A stretch of 64,000 nt of DNA from contig NZ_ACCB01000021.1 in NCBI RefSeq assembly GCF_000173735.1, positions 1-64,000 on the forward strand, read 5' to 3'. The notes under the pieces are model-generated. The model searched no databases. It saw only the letters and a list, made by a program, of their open reading frames with translations, and had not been told where the DNA came from. Below, piece by piece: positions 20,460-30,985 of this stretch. The position numbers and the translations under genes were made by a program. The stretch is from Yersinia aldovae ATCC 35236. Its GTDB lineage: Bacteria > Pseudomonadota > Gammaproteobacteria > Enterobacterales > Enterobacteriaceae. How positions within the stretch are numbered: the stretch's first letter is position 1; the number at the start of each line of letters is the position of its first letter.

Positions 20460-21380
20460 ATGTCTGGTACATCAAGCTACCGAATTTTTGATATCAAATT
20501 GAAAGTAAAAGAGAATATCTCACCCTCGCTGTTGCGTTGTATATTTGAAGGGCCAGACGTCAATCGTATGAAACTTGAAGCGCCGGATCAGCGTATCAAA
20601 CTGCTGTTTCCCGCCGCAGACGGCCAGCTTCCGCAGTTACCCGCAAGCGATGATTGGTATGGTCAATACATGGCTATCCCAAAACAACAACGTCCGCTGA
20701 TGCGTACCTATACACTGCGTGCATTACGTACCGAGCATAACGAGATGGACGTGGAATTTGTTCTGCACGGTGATGACGGCCCTGCATCTGCCTGGGCAAC
20801 ACATGCCAAACCGGGTGATGCTATTCAGGTTGTGGCACCGAATGCGGCGTATAAGCCCGACAGTGGCGGTTATGAGTGGGCCGCACCTACTCAGATGAGG
20901 CAGGCGTTACTGATTGCTGATGAAACCGCGTTACCCGCGGCGGTGGCAATTTTGGAACAGTTAGCATTACAGGCCAATCCACCACCGGTTCAGGTTTTTT
21001 TTGAGGTGCCGGTTGCCGGTGATTGTATCAATCTGGCGCGATTCCCGTTTGCACAAATACACTGGTTGCCACGCGATACGGAACATCAACCAGCCCACGG
21101 CCATTTGTTAGTCGACGCGGTGCGCCAGTGGGTACAGATTCCCGTTGCAGCGCGGGTAGCCGCACAATCATTGGCAGAGAATAGTTTGGGCGGTGATGTG
21201 TTGTGGGAGCGTGCTGAAGGTGCGAGTACTTTCTATGCTTGGGTCGCTGCGGAATCTTCAACAGTGAAAGCTTTGCGACGTTATCTGATTGGTGAGAGCA
21301 ATCTTGATCGTTCCTGCGTGAACTTTATGGCCTACTGGTGCCATACCCCTCTTACTGAACGCTTAAAATCGCAACGCTAA
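20460..21380 (+). CDS. Siderophore-interacting protein / ferric-siderophore reductase (ViuB/YqjH family)
   Basis: 306 residues from the ATG at 20460. The FAD-binding motif is LMRTYTLRAL, followed by DVEFVLHGDDGPASAWA (flavin reductase-like beta-barrel) and the NAD(P)H-binding SIP domain (LIADETALPAAVAIL through AWVAAESSTVKALRRYL). Members reduce Fe(III)-siderophore complexes in the cytoplasm and so release iron; hydroxamates such as aerobactin are plausible substrates. It is co-transcribed with the MFS gene. Some proteins of this family are called ViuB or YqjH; I do not assign a symbol. Confidence 0.88.
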   Translation: MSGTSSYRIFDIKLKVKENISPSLLRCIFEGPDVNRMKLEAPDQRIKLLFPAADGQLPQLPASDDWYGQYMAIPKQQRPLMRTYTLRALRTEHNEMDVEFVLHGDDGPASAWATHAKPGDAIQVVAPNAAYKPDSGGYEWAAPTQMRQALLIADETALPAAVAILEQLALQANPPPVQVFFEVPVAGDCINLARFPFAQIHWLPRDTEHQPAHGHLLVDAVRQWVQIPVAARVAAQSLAENSLGGDVLWERAEGASTFYAWVAAESSTVKALRRYLIGESNLDRSCVNFMAYWCHTPLTERLKSQR

Positions 21381-21410
21381 ACAGACTGCTGAAGGTATCT
21401 GTTTAGCGTT
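21373..21410. terminator. Bidirectional terminator between the siderophore reductase and proX
   Basis: A perfect 13-bp stem (AACGCTAAACAGA / TCTGTTTAGCGTT) with a 12-base loop separates two convergent genes. It overlaps the last codons of the reductase gene. Short T-rich stretches follow on both strands. Confidence 0.75.
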
Positions 21411-21430
21411 GTATTTACCGCTTAGCGCTA

Positions 21431-22420
21431 TTACTGCGCTGCTTGTGCGGCGGTTTTCACCCAGCCATCAAAGGTCGTCTGATGGCCTTGAATCCAGCCA
21501 TTCACATGACGTTCAATATCGGCATCTGATGATTCACCTGCGTGCATCCGCATATTCTGAGCATTCACATCATTAATAGATAATTTCATGATGGAGAACA
21601 GTTTGGCGGCAGCCGGGTTAGCTTCGGCCCATTTTTTATTCGCCACAATATGCATAATACTTGGCGGGAAGCCGTAGTTTGCGCCGTTGGCTAACTTGGT
21701 GTCGATAGTGGCATCCGGCAAAGAAGAGAAGGGAACCTGTAGCCACACTACATCGCGGCCCGGTACCAATACATCGCTGACCCAATATGGCGTCCAAGTA
21801 TAGTACAGGATAGGTTTACCTTCTTTATAACGCGTAATGGTATCGGCCAGCATCGCGGCATAGTTACCCTGATTATGGGTGACGGTGTCGCTCAGGCCAT
21901 AAGCCTTGATCTGATGGTTAATGGGGGCTTCACAACCCCAGCCTGGGTTACAGCCAGTCAGATCGGCTTTACCGTCGTTGTTGGCATCAAACAGTTTGGC
22001 GATTTTCGGATCTTTTAACTGCTCAATATTGGTGATGTGATATTTATCGGCGGTTTTTTTGTCAATCAGATAACCCTGTGCCAAGCCTTCAATATAGTTA
22101 CCCTGACGGTAAAATTTGGCATCACCACCGGCGGCCTTATATTGGTCGTTATGCAGCGGCACCCAGTTTACCGCCAGATAGGTGGCATCCCCTGCGGCAA
22201 TGGTTGAATAGGCGACGTTGTAGTCGACCTCTTTGGTTGGTTGAATATCGTAACCGAGTTTTTCCAACGCTTTGTTGACCAGCGCGGTCTGGAAGGTTTC
22301 TTCCGAAATAGTGCTTTGCAGTGCCTGGACGGTGACACCTTTGCCCGGCAATTCTGCGGCGGATAACTGAGTGCTTACCAGTGTGGTGAGGGCCAGGGCC
22401 CAGATTCCAGTCGTGCGCAT
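21431..22420 (-). CDS. proX: Glycine betaine/proline betaine ABC transporter, periplasmic binding protein
   Basis: 329 residues (E. coli ProX 330). The signal peptide ends near [10 protein letters not shown]. The OpuAC-type ligand domain includes [14 protein letters not shown] and [15 protein letters not shown], whose tryptophans form the aromatic cage for quaternary ammonium groups; a cysteine pair is seen in [13 protein letters not shown]. It delivers betaine to ProVW. It is separated from proW by 160 bases carrying an ERIC element, unlike the tight proV-proW overlap. Confidence 0.96.
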   Translation of the reverse strand: MRTTGIWALALTTLVSTQLSAAELPGKGVTVQALQSTISEETFQTALVNKALEKLGYDIQPTKEVDYNVAYSTIAAGDATYLAVNWVPLHNDQYKAAGGDAKFYRQGNYIEGLAQGYLIDKKTADKYHITNIEQLKDPKIAKLFDANNDGKADLTGCNPGWGCEAPINHQIKAYGLSDTVTHNQGNYAAMLADTITRYKEGKPILYYTWTPYWVSDVLVPGRDVVWLQVPFSSLPDATIDTKLANGANYGFPPSIMHIVANKKWAEANPAAAKLFSIMKLSINDVNAQNMRMHAGESSDADIERHVNGWIQGHQTTFDGWVKTAAQAAQ

Positions 22421-22431
22421 AATTTTCCCCT

Positions 22432-22560
22432 TATCCCCTTCGTCCTTGACACTGCAGCTGTGTTAGCGGCGCTCACGCACCCGAATCACTTACTGATGTA
22501 AGCTCATCGGGATTTACTCGCTTGCTGCCTTGCCGCAGTGCCAATGACTTTGGGGATGAC
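22432..22560 (-). repeat. ERIC (enterobacterial repetitive intergenic consensus) element
   Basis: On the minus strand the core reads as GGCAGCAAGCGAGTAAATCC, then GATGAGCTTACATCAGTAAG, then TGATTCGGGTG, and ends near GACGAAGGGGATA. This matches the ERIC layout: an imperfect ~127-bp palindrome with the central GAGCTTAC...GTAAGTGA. It fills the proW-proX spacer and would fold into a long hairpin in the operon transcript, where it could alter mRNA stability or the proX to proVW ratio. Confidence 0.8.
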
Positions 22561-22581
22561 ATTGAGCGTAATAAATTGAAA

Positions 22582-23763
22582 TTACTTAGTGTTACGGAAT
22601 GGTTTGGTAATTAGCCCGATAGGGCCAGTGGCATACCAGCGGCCAACGCCTTTAGTACGACGGTCACGGCCTAATGATTGGGTCAGGCGGTCAAGGATAA
22701 TCGCCAGAATCACGATACCAACACCACCGACCGCAGCCAGCCCCATATCAAGGCGACCAATCCCGCGCAGCACCATCTGGCCTAAGCCACCGACCGCAAT
22801 CATCGAAGCAATAACCACCATCGACAATGCGAGCATTAAGGTCTGGTTGACACCGGCCATGATGGTTGGCATCGCTAGCGGTAATTGCACCTTGAACAGC
22901 ATTTGGCGCGGGTTGGCACCAAACGATTCAGCCGCTTCAATCAAATCTTCCGGTACCTGTTTGATACCCAGAATAGTCAGGCGGACAATCGGCGGTAGGG
23001 CAAAGATAATGGTTACGACGACACCGGGGACATTACCGATACCAAACAGCATTACTATCGGCACCAGGTAGACGAATGCGGGCGTGGTCTGCATGGCATC
23101 CAGTAAGGGCCGAATGATACGGGCGGCATTATTACTGCGCGCCAGCCATATTCCGAGCGGTAGCCCGATAAGGATACAGAAGAACAGCGAGGTCAGAACC
23201 AGCGCCAGGGTCACCATCGCTTGCGACCACGCGCCAATAGCGCCGATGGCAATCAGGGAAACCAACGTCGCAACCCCCATCCCTAAGGTGGAAAACTGCC
23301 AGGCGATCAGGGCGAAAACCAGTATCGCCACCGGTGCCGGCATCCCTAGCAGCAGATGTTGAAAACCGCTGAGGATAAAATCAACCGGTACGCGGATGCC
23401 CTGAAACAGCGGGCGGAAATGCAGCACCACCCAATCAATACCGTGGGTAACCCACGAATCCAGTGGCACCCAAGTGTTATGGAACGGGTCCATCAGGCTA
23501 AAATGTTCAGGCGCTGCCGCCGGCGCACTATTGAGCCAATCGGCACTTTGTGCCGCCTGGCTCTGTACGGCCTGAGATGCCACCTCATGGCTGGCGCTAC
23601 TTGCGGCATGGCTACCCTCGGCCATACTCGCTCCCCACGGGTCAGCGGCGGCTGAGAGTGTCTGAGGAGCTGTGTCTGTGGCCACCGGTGCTGCTGAAGT
23701 CGCCGCATCCGTCGCCCACGGGTTACTGTCTACGGGGGTGCTGTTTTGGATTGGATTATTCAT
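22582..23763 (-). CDS. proW: Glycine betaine/proline betaine ABC transporter, permease
   Basis: 393 residues. A long hydrophilic, alanine/proline-rich N-terminus (about 100 residues, with repeated DPWGAS/NPWATD motifs) precedes the membrane domain with the binding-protein-dependent transport signature ([20 protein letters not shown]). The long periplasmic N-tail is a known ProW feature. Its start overlaps the proV stop by 8 bases, so the two are translationally coupled. Confidence 0.96.
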   Translation of the reverse strand: MNNPIQNSTPVDSNPWATDAATSAAPVATDTAPQTLSAAADPWGASMAEGSHAASSASHEVASQAVQSQAAQSADWLNSAPAAAPEHFSLMDPFHNTWVPLDSWVTHGIDWVVLHFRPLFQGIRVPVDFILSGFQHLLLGMPAPVAILVFALIAWQFSTLGMGVATLVSLIAIGAIGAWSQAMVTLALVLTSLFFCILIGLPLGIWLARSNNAARIIRPLLDAMQTTPAFVYLVPIVMLFGIGNVPGVVVTIIFALPPIVRLTILGIKQVPEDLIEAAESFGANPRQMLFKVQLPLAMPTIMAGVNQTLMLALSMVVIASMIAVGGLGQMVLRGIGRLDMGLAAVGGVGIVILAIILDRLTQSLGRDRRTKGVGRWYATGPIGLITKPFRNTK

Positions 23764-24955
23764 TTGGCGTCTCCTTGTCTAAAGCCTGCAACAGCATGGC
23801 TTTGGAAATAATACCGATATAACTGTTATCTTCACCGACGACAGGAACCGCACACGGGGCCTGCGCAACCAGTGAAATCAACTCACTGAGGGGCATCTCT
23901 GCGGGAACCGGTGCTGGTTCGGCCAATAAGGCACTGTCCAGTGGCTGGTTCTCGGCTAATGCTTTTTTCAGTGAATCTATCGATACCACGCCAATAAACT
24001 TCTGCCCGCGCTCCAGCACATAGCCGTAATCGCGGTCTTCATCCTGAAGCAGTTTTAGTGCTGAGCGCGGCCCGAAGCCCGGCGTTTTGCGGATCAATGA
24101 TACCGGACGGCGACGCGCGATATCCTTGGCACTAAAGACGTGACTAATATCAACGCCACGGAAGAAGGTACGCACATAATCGTTGGCCGGATTATTCAAT
24201 ATTTCATCCGGAGTACCGACTTGTACTACCTCGCCACCTTGCATTATGGCAATGCGATCGCCAATACGCATGGCTTCATCCAGATCATGGGAGATAAATA
24301 CGATGGTTCTTTGATGTTTGGCTTGTAACTTGACCAACTCATCCTGCATTTCAGTACGAATTAATGGGTCGAGTGCCGAGAAGGCTTCATCCATTAATAA
24401 GATATCGGGGTTATTCGCCATTGCCCGGGCCAGACCCACACGTTGGCGCATCCCGCCGGAAAGTTCATCGGGGTAAGAATGGGCGTAGCTTTCCAAACTG
24501 ACCTGACGCAGCGCTTCCATTGCTTTATCGTGGCGCTCTTGTAAAGGAACGCCTGCCAGCTCCATACCAAATGCCGTATTATCGAGTACATTCAGATGCG
24601 GCATTAATGCGAAGGATTGAAATACCATACTGATCTTATTACGGCGCACGGTGCGCAGGGCACTTTCAGATATTTTGGCAATATCCTCGCCATCGATCAG
24701 CACTTCACCACGAGTCGGTTCTATCAGACGATTGAGAAGGCGTACCAGGGTGGATTTACCGGAACCGGATAACCCCATGATGACGAATATCTCGCCTTCT
24801 TCAATGGCCAGATTGGCATCTTTAACGCCAACGGACAAACCGGTCTTGGCAAATATCTGCTCTTTATTCTTACCTGATTCAAGCAGCTTAAAAGCCCGTT
24901 CTGGATGCTCACCAAATATTTTATATAGATTCTTTACTTCGAGTTTAATTGCCAT
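23756..24955 (-). CDS. proV: Glycine betaine/proline betaine ABC transporter, ATPase
   Basis: 399 residues. Walker A is GLSGSGKST, the signature [14 protein letters not shown] and Walker [13 protein letters not shown] follow, then the switch histidine in [12 protein letters not shown]-terminal tandem CBS domain (about 280-399) acts as ionic-strength sensor in OpuA-type transporters. It is the first gene of proVWX, and the 5' spacer should carry the osmoregulated promoter. Confidence 0.96.
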   Translation of the reverse strand: MAIKLEVKNLYKIFGEHPERAFKLLESGKNKEQIFAKTGLSVGVKDANLAIEEGEIFVIMGLSGSGKSTLVRLLNRLIEPTRGEVLIDGEDIAKISESALRTVRRNKISMVFQSFALMPHLNVLDNTAFGMELAGVPLQERHDKAMEALRQVSLESYAHSYPDELSGGMRQRVGLARAMANNPDILLMDEAFSALDPLIRTEMQDELVKLQAKHQRTIVFISHDLDEAMRIGDRIAIMQGGEVVQVGTPDEILNNPANDYVRTFFRGVDISHVFSAKDIARRRPVSLIRKTPGFGPRSALKLLQDEDRDYGYVLERGQKFIGVVSIDSLKKALAENQPLDSALLAEPAPVPAEMPLSELISLVAQAPCAVPVVGEDNSYIGIISKAMLLQALDKETPNE

Positions 24956-25510
24956 GCAGTGGTGTATTCCTCTGTCAATTTTAAATTATGTTTATTCGAT
25001 CGTTGTTATCCTGATGGAAAATTAGAGCGCTATATACCCTAACACAATGAGAATCTGAGACAACCCTCAATGTTATTATAATCTAATGTACAATAGTCAA
25101 TATCCCAATATATAGCTTTTCAATTTGTTAACTTACGCATGTTAATATTGTGATTTTTCATGGTCTATTAGTTACTGAATATCCGAGAACTGAGCGTGGG
25201 TGAATTAGGCATTCAATGGGGGGCTTGTTACCCATATAGTAGTAATATGTTTTGTTGTATTGTGACTGACTATATTAGCCTGTTCTTCGTTGCTAATTAT
25301 CATATAAGTTATGTGAGGATATGAGCGCCTGTTTGCTCTTTCATCGGGCCAGACTGATGCGCCCAATCCCCTTTGTGCTCTGGTCTGTCGCCAAACAGAG
25401 GGGCGGGTAAAGATTTTTCATTGGGTGATAAAATCAGGTGATGGACACGGCTAAAATGAGGCCAGATCTAAAGGGTCACGGCATAGCGAAATAGACAATA
25501 AAATCGAGCA
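24956..25510. other. Long AT-rich spacer upstream of proV
   Basis: About 550 bases. The first ~200 upstream of proV are AT-rich, as expected for an osmotically controlled, H-NS-sensitive promoter, but I could not fix -35/-10 elements. A 29-codon frame at 25321-25410 (+) has a GAGG element five bases upstream and no known relative. Nothing else is convincing. Confidence 0.5.
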
Positions 25511-25540
25511 GAAAAAACGGCAGCCCTGCTACGACTGCCG
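25511..25540 (-). terminator. Intrinsic terminator of the nrdHIEF operon
   Basis: On the minus strand CGGCAG pairs with CTGCCG across an 11-base loop and is followed by TTTTTT. It lies about 65 bases beyond the nrdF stop. Confidence 0.8.
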
Positions 25541-25604
25541 ATGGATGCTGAACCTCTGTTTTTCGACCTATTGGAAAGGGAGGCGGAGGCCGCGTTACTA
25601 AAGG

Positions 25605-26591
<987 letters not shown>

Positions 26592-26612
26592 TTATTCATT
26601 CAACGTTGCGCG

Positions 26613-28763
26613 TTACAGCGAGCAGGAAACACAGCCTTCGACTTCGGTTCCTTCCAGTGCCATTTGACGCAACCGGATGTAATAGATGGTTTTAATCCCT
26701 TTCTTCCAGGCATAAATTTGCGCTTTATTGATATCACGGGTACTGGCGGTATCGCGGAAAAACAGGGTCAGTGACAGCCCCTGATCGACGTGCTGTGTTG
26801 CCTCGGCGTAGGTATCAATGATTTTCTCTGGCCCAATTTGATAAGCATCATGATAATATTCAAGATTATCGTTTGTCATGTAAGGTGCAGGATAGTAAAC
26901 GCGGCCAATCTTACCTTCTTTACGGATCTCAATCGGTGAGATAATTGGGTGAATGCTGGATGTCGAATGATTGATGTAAGAAATGGAACCAGTAGGGGGT
27001 ACGGCTTGCAAGTTTTGATTATAAATCCCGTGTTCCATCACTGATTGGCGCAGGGCTGTCCAATCCTGTTGATTTGGAATGGAAATCCCCGCAGTAGCAA
27101 AAAGCTCTCGAACTTTGGCTGTTTTAGGCTGCCAGCCCTGTTCTATATATTTGGTGAAATAGTGGCCTGAAGCATAAGTAGATTGGTCGAAACCTTTAAA
27201 GTAACTACCACGCTCCATCGCCAGTTGGTTGGAGGCGCGAATGGCGTGATAGACCACGTTGTAGAAGTAGATATTGGTGAAATCGAGCGCTTCTTCCGAG
27301 CCATAGAAAATACGCTCCCGCGCCAGATAACCGTGCAAGTTCATTTGCCCAAGGCCGATAGCGTGGGATTCCTGATTGCCTTTTTCGATTGAGGGCACCG
27401 AGCGGATGTTGCTCATATCAGATACCGCCGTCAGCCCGCGGATGGCTGTTTCAATGGTTTTACCAAAGTCTGGTGAATCCATCGTGTGAGCAATATTCAG
27501 TGACCCGAGATTACAGGAGATATCTTTACCAATATGGCGATAGCTGAGGTCGTCGTTATATTCAGTTGCTGAATTCACCTGCAAAATCTCTGAACACAGG
27601 TTACTCATATTAATACGGCCTTTGATCGGATTGGCACGATTAACCGTATCTTCAAACATCATATAAGGGTAGCCAGACTCAAACTGGATCTCCGCCAGAA
27701 CCTGGAAGAACTCGCGTGCTTTGATTTTGCTTTTACGGATGCGCTTGTTATCGACCATCTCACGGTATTTTTCGCTGATACTGATTTCAGACATCGGCAC
27801 ACCGTAGACCTGCTCTACATCATAAGGTGAGAACAGGTACATCTCTTCATTATTCTTCGCCAGTTCAAAGGTGATATCCGGGATAACCACCCCAAGCGAC
27901 AAGGTTTTAATGCGAACTTTTTCATCCGCATTTTCCCGCTTGGTGTCGAGAAAACGTAAAATATCGGGGTGATGGGCATGGAGATATACCGCCCCCGCAC
28001 CTTGCCTTGCGCCCAACTGGTTAGCATAAGAAAAGGCATCTTCCAGCATTTTCATAATCGGGATAACGCCGGAGGATTGGTTTTCAATCCTTTTGATTGG
28101 CGCACCCACTTCACGGATATTGCTCAGCAGGAAAGCAACACCGCCGCCACGTTTAGATAATTGCAGCGCGGAATTAATAGCACGACCAATCGACTCCATA
28201 TTATCCTCAATACGCAGCAAGAAGCAGGAGACTAATTCGCCACGCTGCTTTTTACCGCAATTGAGGAAGGTGGGTGTGGCAGGCTGAAAACGGCCAGAGA
28301 TGATTTCTTCTACCAGCTCACGCGCCAGCGTCGGGTTACCTACCGCCAGTGTCAGCGCGACCATGCAAACCCGGTCTTCATAGCGCTCCAGATAGCGTTT
28401 GCCATCAAAGGTTTTCAGGGTATAGCTGGTGTAATACTTAAATGCGCCGAGGAAAGTGGGGAAGCGGAATTTTTTACCATAAGCTTGTTGAAATAAGCTT
28501 TTGATAAAGCTGAAATCATACCTTTCTAACACTTCTTTTTCGTAATATCCCTCTTCCACCAGATAGTCGAGTTTTTCCTGCAAGTTATGGAAGAACACAG
28601 TATTTTGATTGACGTGTTGCAGGAAGTATTGTCGCGCCGCCAGCCGGTCTTTATCAAACTGGATATGTCCGTCGGCATCATAGAGGTTCAACATCGCATT
28701 CAGTGAGTGATAGTCAAGTTCACTGCTGGATGAATCTGTCATTCTCAGTTCTGTCGTTGCCAA
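26613..28763 (-). CDS. nrdE: Class Ib ribonucleotide reductase, alpha (catalytic) subunit
   Basis: 716 residues (E. coli 714). Active-site features: [23 protein letters not shown] region with the redox cysteine, CSEILQV, the NLGSLNIA stretch and [15 protein letters not shown]. The C-terminal GCVSCSL carries the cysteine pair re-reduced by NrdH. It lacks the N-terminal ATP cone of NrdA, as usual for class Ib. Its start overlaps the nrdI stop by 19 bases. Confidence 0.97.
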   Translation of the reverse strand: MATTELRMTDSSSSELDYHSLNAMLNLYDADGHIQFDKDRLAARQYFLQHVNQNTVFFHNLQEKLDYLVEEGYYEKEVLERYDFSFIKSLFQQAYGKKFRFPTFLGAFKYYTSYTLKTFDGKRYLERYEDRVCMVALTLAVGNPTLARELVEEIISGRFQPATPTFLNCGKKQRGELVSCFLLRIEDNMESIGRAINSALQLSKRGGGVAFLLSNIREVGAPIKRIENQSSGVIPIMKMLEDAFSYANQLGARQGAGAVYLHAHHPDILRFLDTKRENADEKVRIKTLSLGVVIPDITFELAKNNEEMYLFSPYDVEQVYGVPMSEISISEKYREMVDNKRIRKSKIKAREFFQVLAEIQFESGYPYMMFEDTVNRANPIKGRINMSNLCSEILQVNSATEYNDDLSYRHIGKDISCNLGSLNIAHTMDSPDFGKTIETAIRGLTAVSDMSNIRSVPSIEKGNQESHAIGLGQMNLHGYLARERIFYGSEEALDFTNIYFYNVVYHAIRASNQLAMERGSYFKGFDQSTYASGHYFTKYIEQGWQPKTAKVRELFATAGISIPNQQDWTALRQSVMEHGIYNQNLQAVPPTGSISYINHSTSSIHPIISPIEIRKEGKIGRVYYPAPYMTNDNLEYYHDAYQIGPEKIIDTYAEATQHVDQGLSLTLFFRDTASTRDINKAQIYAWKKGIKTIYYIRLRQMALEGTEVEGCVSCSL

Positions 28764-29149
28764 AATTCAGTTACTCCCTTGCGCACGTTTGCCACATCTT
28801 CTGCTGTACCCAGTAGTTCAAAGCGATACAGATAAGGAACCTGACATTTGTGGGAAATGATTTTCCCCGCCAGGCAGTAGGCGTCGCCAAAATTAGTATT
28901 ACCCGCGGCAATCACACCACGGATTAAAGAGCGGTTATGAGAGTCATTCAGGAAACGAATTACCTGGATGGGCACCGCGCCAACCGGGCTACCGCCGCCA
29001 TAACTGGGTACCAGCAAGATATAAGGTTGCTCGACCCGAAGCTTTTGCTGTGCCCCTGCTATGGGTATCCGTATTGCCGGGAGTTCCAGCTTCCTGACAA
29101 AGCGGTGGGTGTTCTCCGAGGAACTGGAGAAATAAACCAGCGGATTCAT
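28745..29149 (-). CDS. nrdI: Flavodoxin-like NrdI, class Ib RNR activator
   Basis: 134 residues from the ATG at 29149 ([18 protein letters not shown]); an upstream 42-residue extension runs over nrdH and is rejected. FMN-binding signatures are [26 protein letters not shown] and [15 protein letters not shown]. It supplies the oxidant for assembly of the Mn-tyrosyl cofactor of NrdF. It lies 13 bases after nrdH. Confidence 0.95.
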   Translation of the reverse strand: MNPLVYFSSSSENTHRFVRKLELPAIRIPIAGAQQKLRVEQPYILLVPSYGGGSPVGAVPIQVIRFLNDSHNRSLIRGVIAAGNTNFGDAYCLAGKIISHKCQVPYLYRFELLGTAEDVANVRKGVTEFWQRQN

Positions 29150-29162
29150 GGCATTATTCTCA

Positions 29163-29399
29163 TCAGGCACTGACAGCCTGAACCAGCGCGTTAATTTTGT
29201 CAGGGCAAAAACCTGACCAATGTTCAGTGCCTGCAACCACCACCGGTACTTGCTGATAACCAAGAGATTTAACATGGCTTAAAGCGTGGGGATCTTTTGT
29301 TAAATCAATAATCTGATAGGAAATCCCTTGTTTATCCAATGCGCGGTAGGTGGCATTGCACTGGACACAATCTGGTTTAGTGTAAATAATAATGCTCAT
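29163..29399 (-). CDS. nrdH: Glutaredoxin-like NrdH redoxin
   Basis: 78 residues. The redox motif is Cys11-Val-Gln-Cys14 in [16 protein letters not shown], and [19 protein letters not shown] is the typical NrdH tail. It passes electrons from thioredoxin reductase to NrdEF. First gene of the operon; the upstream region has two NrdR boxes and a Fur-like site. Confidence 0.95.
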   Translation of the reverse strand: MSIIIYTKPDCVQCNATYRALDKQGISYQIIDLTKDPHALSHVKSLGYQQVPVVVAGTEHWSGFCPDKINALVQAVSA

Positions 29400-29465
29400 G
29401 ATTCGTATTTACCTTTTTGGTTAAGGAAAGGCGGCATAGTCCAGTTTTTGGTGTAATGCGGTGAC

Positions 29466-29484
29466 CTGTCTATGATTATCAACT
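29466..29484 (-). promoter_or_regulatory. Possible Fur box upstream of nrdH
   Basis: On the minus strand TTGATAATCATAGAC matches about 12 of 15 core positions of the Fur consensus. It lies about 70 bases upstream of the nrdH start. nrdHIEF is Fur-repressed in E. coli, which fits, but the match is partial. Confidence 0.45.
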
Positions 29485-29514
29485 GTGGTTTCATTTACGT
29501 CAGTGATAGAATAA

Positions 29515-29561
29515 ATACTATATCTAGTGTTTATTTAATTCAACCACACTATATGTAGTTA
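29515..29561. promoter_or_regulatory. Twin NrdR boxes upstream of nrdHIEF
   Basis: Two 16-base palindromic sites, ATACTATATCTAGTGT (29515-29530) and ACACTATATGTAGTTA (29546-29561), fit the NrdR consensus ACACTATATATAGTGT. Their centres are 31 bases apart, three helical turns, the usual spacing for cooperative NrdR binding. They predict ATP/dATP-dependent repression of nrdHIEF. Confidence 0.88.
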
Positions 29562-30015
29562 ATTGTGTGAGTTCAGTGGTTTTTTAGAGACAAGGCCGCC
29601 AGCACAGGGCTGGAGACTGAGTTTGAAAATAATCAGAGAGTAAAAATATTTTTATTGCAGGTTGGGGGCAGAATTGATTACTTGCTGGCGCATACTGACC
29701 GCTAAACGGTTAAAAGAATTCATAATGCTGATAGTAAAGATTAAATTAGAGATCTCAGTATCAGATTGGGTACTAATAAGATTTACCAATCTCACTTCGA
29801 TGGCATAAACCAACTGGCTGGTGGCTCAGTTGGCATCGCTAATCACTTCAGTATCAAGACATAAAATAAAATAGCCCGGTATCAACATCACCGGGCCACT
29901 GATTAACCGCTTAGCCAATCAGATTAACAACGCTATGATTCAAAAACAAAAAACGTATTAATAGACACCAAAATGAGGGGGGCAGCGCAAAAATTTAGCG
30001 GTAATCAACTTGGCC
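29562..30015. other. Spacer between the nrd promoter and ygaM
   Basis: About 450 bases with no convincing gene. It contains the ygaM terminator at 29861-29896 and otherwise unassigned AT-rich sequence. Confidence 0.5.
29861..29896 (-). terminator. Intrinsic terminator of ygaM
   Basis: On the minus strand GCCCGGT pairs with ACCGGGC over a 9-base loop, followed by ATTTTATTTT. Confidence 0.7.
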
Positions 30016-30324
30016 TTAGCGCCGAGCAAGCAACACACCCAGTACGATGCCAACGGCAGCCCCAATACCAACACCTTGCCACGGCTTGTCTCGGATATAA
30101 CTGTCGGCATTACCGGCAACATCACGGGCATGTTGTTTCAGGTTGGTTGAACCACTGAAACGGGCACGGGCATCACGTAAAACACCTTCGGCATTCTGAC
30201 GTACTTTGGTCAATTCTTCTTTCGTTTTTTCGCCTGATGAACGCAATACATCGTCGAGAGTATCAGCCAGAAGGGTCACGTCCTGATTGAGGTCTCTTTC
30301 AATTTTCTCTGATTTCTTGAACAT
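30016..30324 (-). CDS. ygaM: DUF883 family membrane-associated protein YgaM (ElaB/YqjD family)
   Basis: 102 residues from the ATG at 30324, which has GGAG seven bases upstream. A charged helical N-terminal region (LNQDVTLLADTLDDVLR) is followed by RDKPWQGVGIGAAVGIVLGVLL, a C-terminal membrane anchor with glycine-zipper spacing, and a final LARR. Family members are C-tail anchored, and some bind ribosomes in stationary phase. E. coli ygaM also precedes nrdH, so synteny supports the name. Confidence 0.85.
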   Translation of the reverse strand: MFKKSEKIERDLNQDVTLLADTLDDVLRSSGEKTKEELTKVRQNAEGVLRDARARFSGSTNLKQHARDVAGNADSYIRDKPWQGVGIGAAVGIVLGVLLARR

Positions 30325-30547
30325 TTGACACTCCAATTTATCTGATGAGTACTAAGCATAGACGATCATTTCGCCTGCAAATGGGTTTCAGGAGTAATCC
30401 GAGTGTGGGGTGAACCCTATGATCACTCTTTGTACATTTGGTTACTTAGCGAAACCAATGACTCACGGAAAGGAAAATTTCATTCCTCTATGATTCTTCC
30501 AACGGCCCCATAGGGGGCTTAGCGAAACAAACTCTGAGGATTTTAAA

Positions 30548-30790
30548 ATGAAAAAAGTATTAGCGCTGATCGTTGCTGCAACCATGGGTCTGTCTTCTGT
30601 TGCTTTCGCTGCCGAAACAACCGCAGCCGCGACAGCAGCACCTGCCGCAACCAGCACTACTGCCGCTCCAGCTAAAGCGACCCATCATAAAAAACATAAA
30701 GCAACTCAACAAACTACGGAACAGAAAGCGCAAGCTGCTAAAAAACACCACAAAACTGCTAAAAAATCAGCTATAGCTCCAGCTGCATAA
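30548..30790 (+). CDS. asr: Acid shock protein Asr
   Basis: 80 residues. A signal peptide ([21 protein letters not shown]) precedes an alanine/threonine-rich stretch and a strongly basic tail with HHKKHK and [10 protein letters not shown] motifs, as in Asr of enteric bacteria. It is a periplasmic, intrinsically disordered protein induced by low external pH. A good GAGGAT ribosome-binding site precedes the ATG. Followed by a strong terminator and the ydgU-like frame, the same order as asr-ydgU in E. coli. Confidence 0.92.
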   Translation: MKKVLALIVAATMGLSSVAFAAETTAAATAAPAATSTTAAPAKATHHKKHKATQQTTEQKAQAAKKHHKTAKKSAIAPAA

Positions 30791-30837
30791 TAACGCCGGA
30801 ATGCGGGCGACATCGCCCCGCACAGTCTAGCCAATTC

Positions 30838-30871
30838 TAGTCACCCGGTTAATACCGGGTGACTTTTTTTA
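30838..30871 (+). terminator. Intrinsic terminator of asr
   Basis: A 10-bp perfect stem (AGTCACCCGG / CCGGGTGACT) with a six-base loop, followed by seven T. Confidence 0.92.
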
Positions 30872-30884
30872 TAGGCTAACCATC

Positions 30885-30983
30885 ATGATCAATCGCTATC
30901 TGTTCGAACTGATTTTCAGTGTGATGACTCTGTGTGGTGTATTACTCGCCTGTGCGTTGTTCCTCACTGATTCTGTTATCTAA
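30885..30983 (+). CDS. YdgU-like 32-residue membrane protein
   Basis: A short frame starting MINRYLFELIFSV and made of one hydrophobic helix (LIFSVMTLCGVLLACALFL). E. coli YdgU is a 27-residue membrane protein directly downstream of asr that also begins with an RYxFE-type motif, so both position and shape agree. It lies after the asr terminator; the upstream ribosome-binding site is poor (GGCTAACCATC). It may be expressed by read-through. Function unknown. Confidence 0.55.
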   Translation: MINRYLFELIFSVMTLCGVLLACALFLTDSVI

Positions 30984-30985
30984 TC

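Noticed and set aside
10773-21400. Integrative island with att duplication at tRNA-Asp
   Set aside because: No integrase, no repeated tRNA 3' end and no transposase found in the siderophore region.
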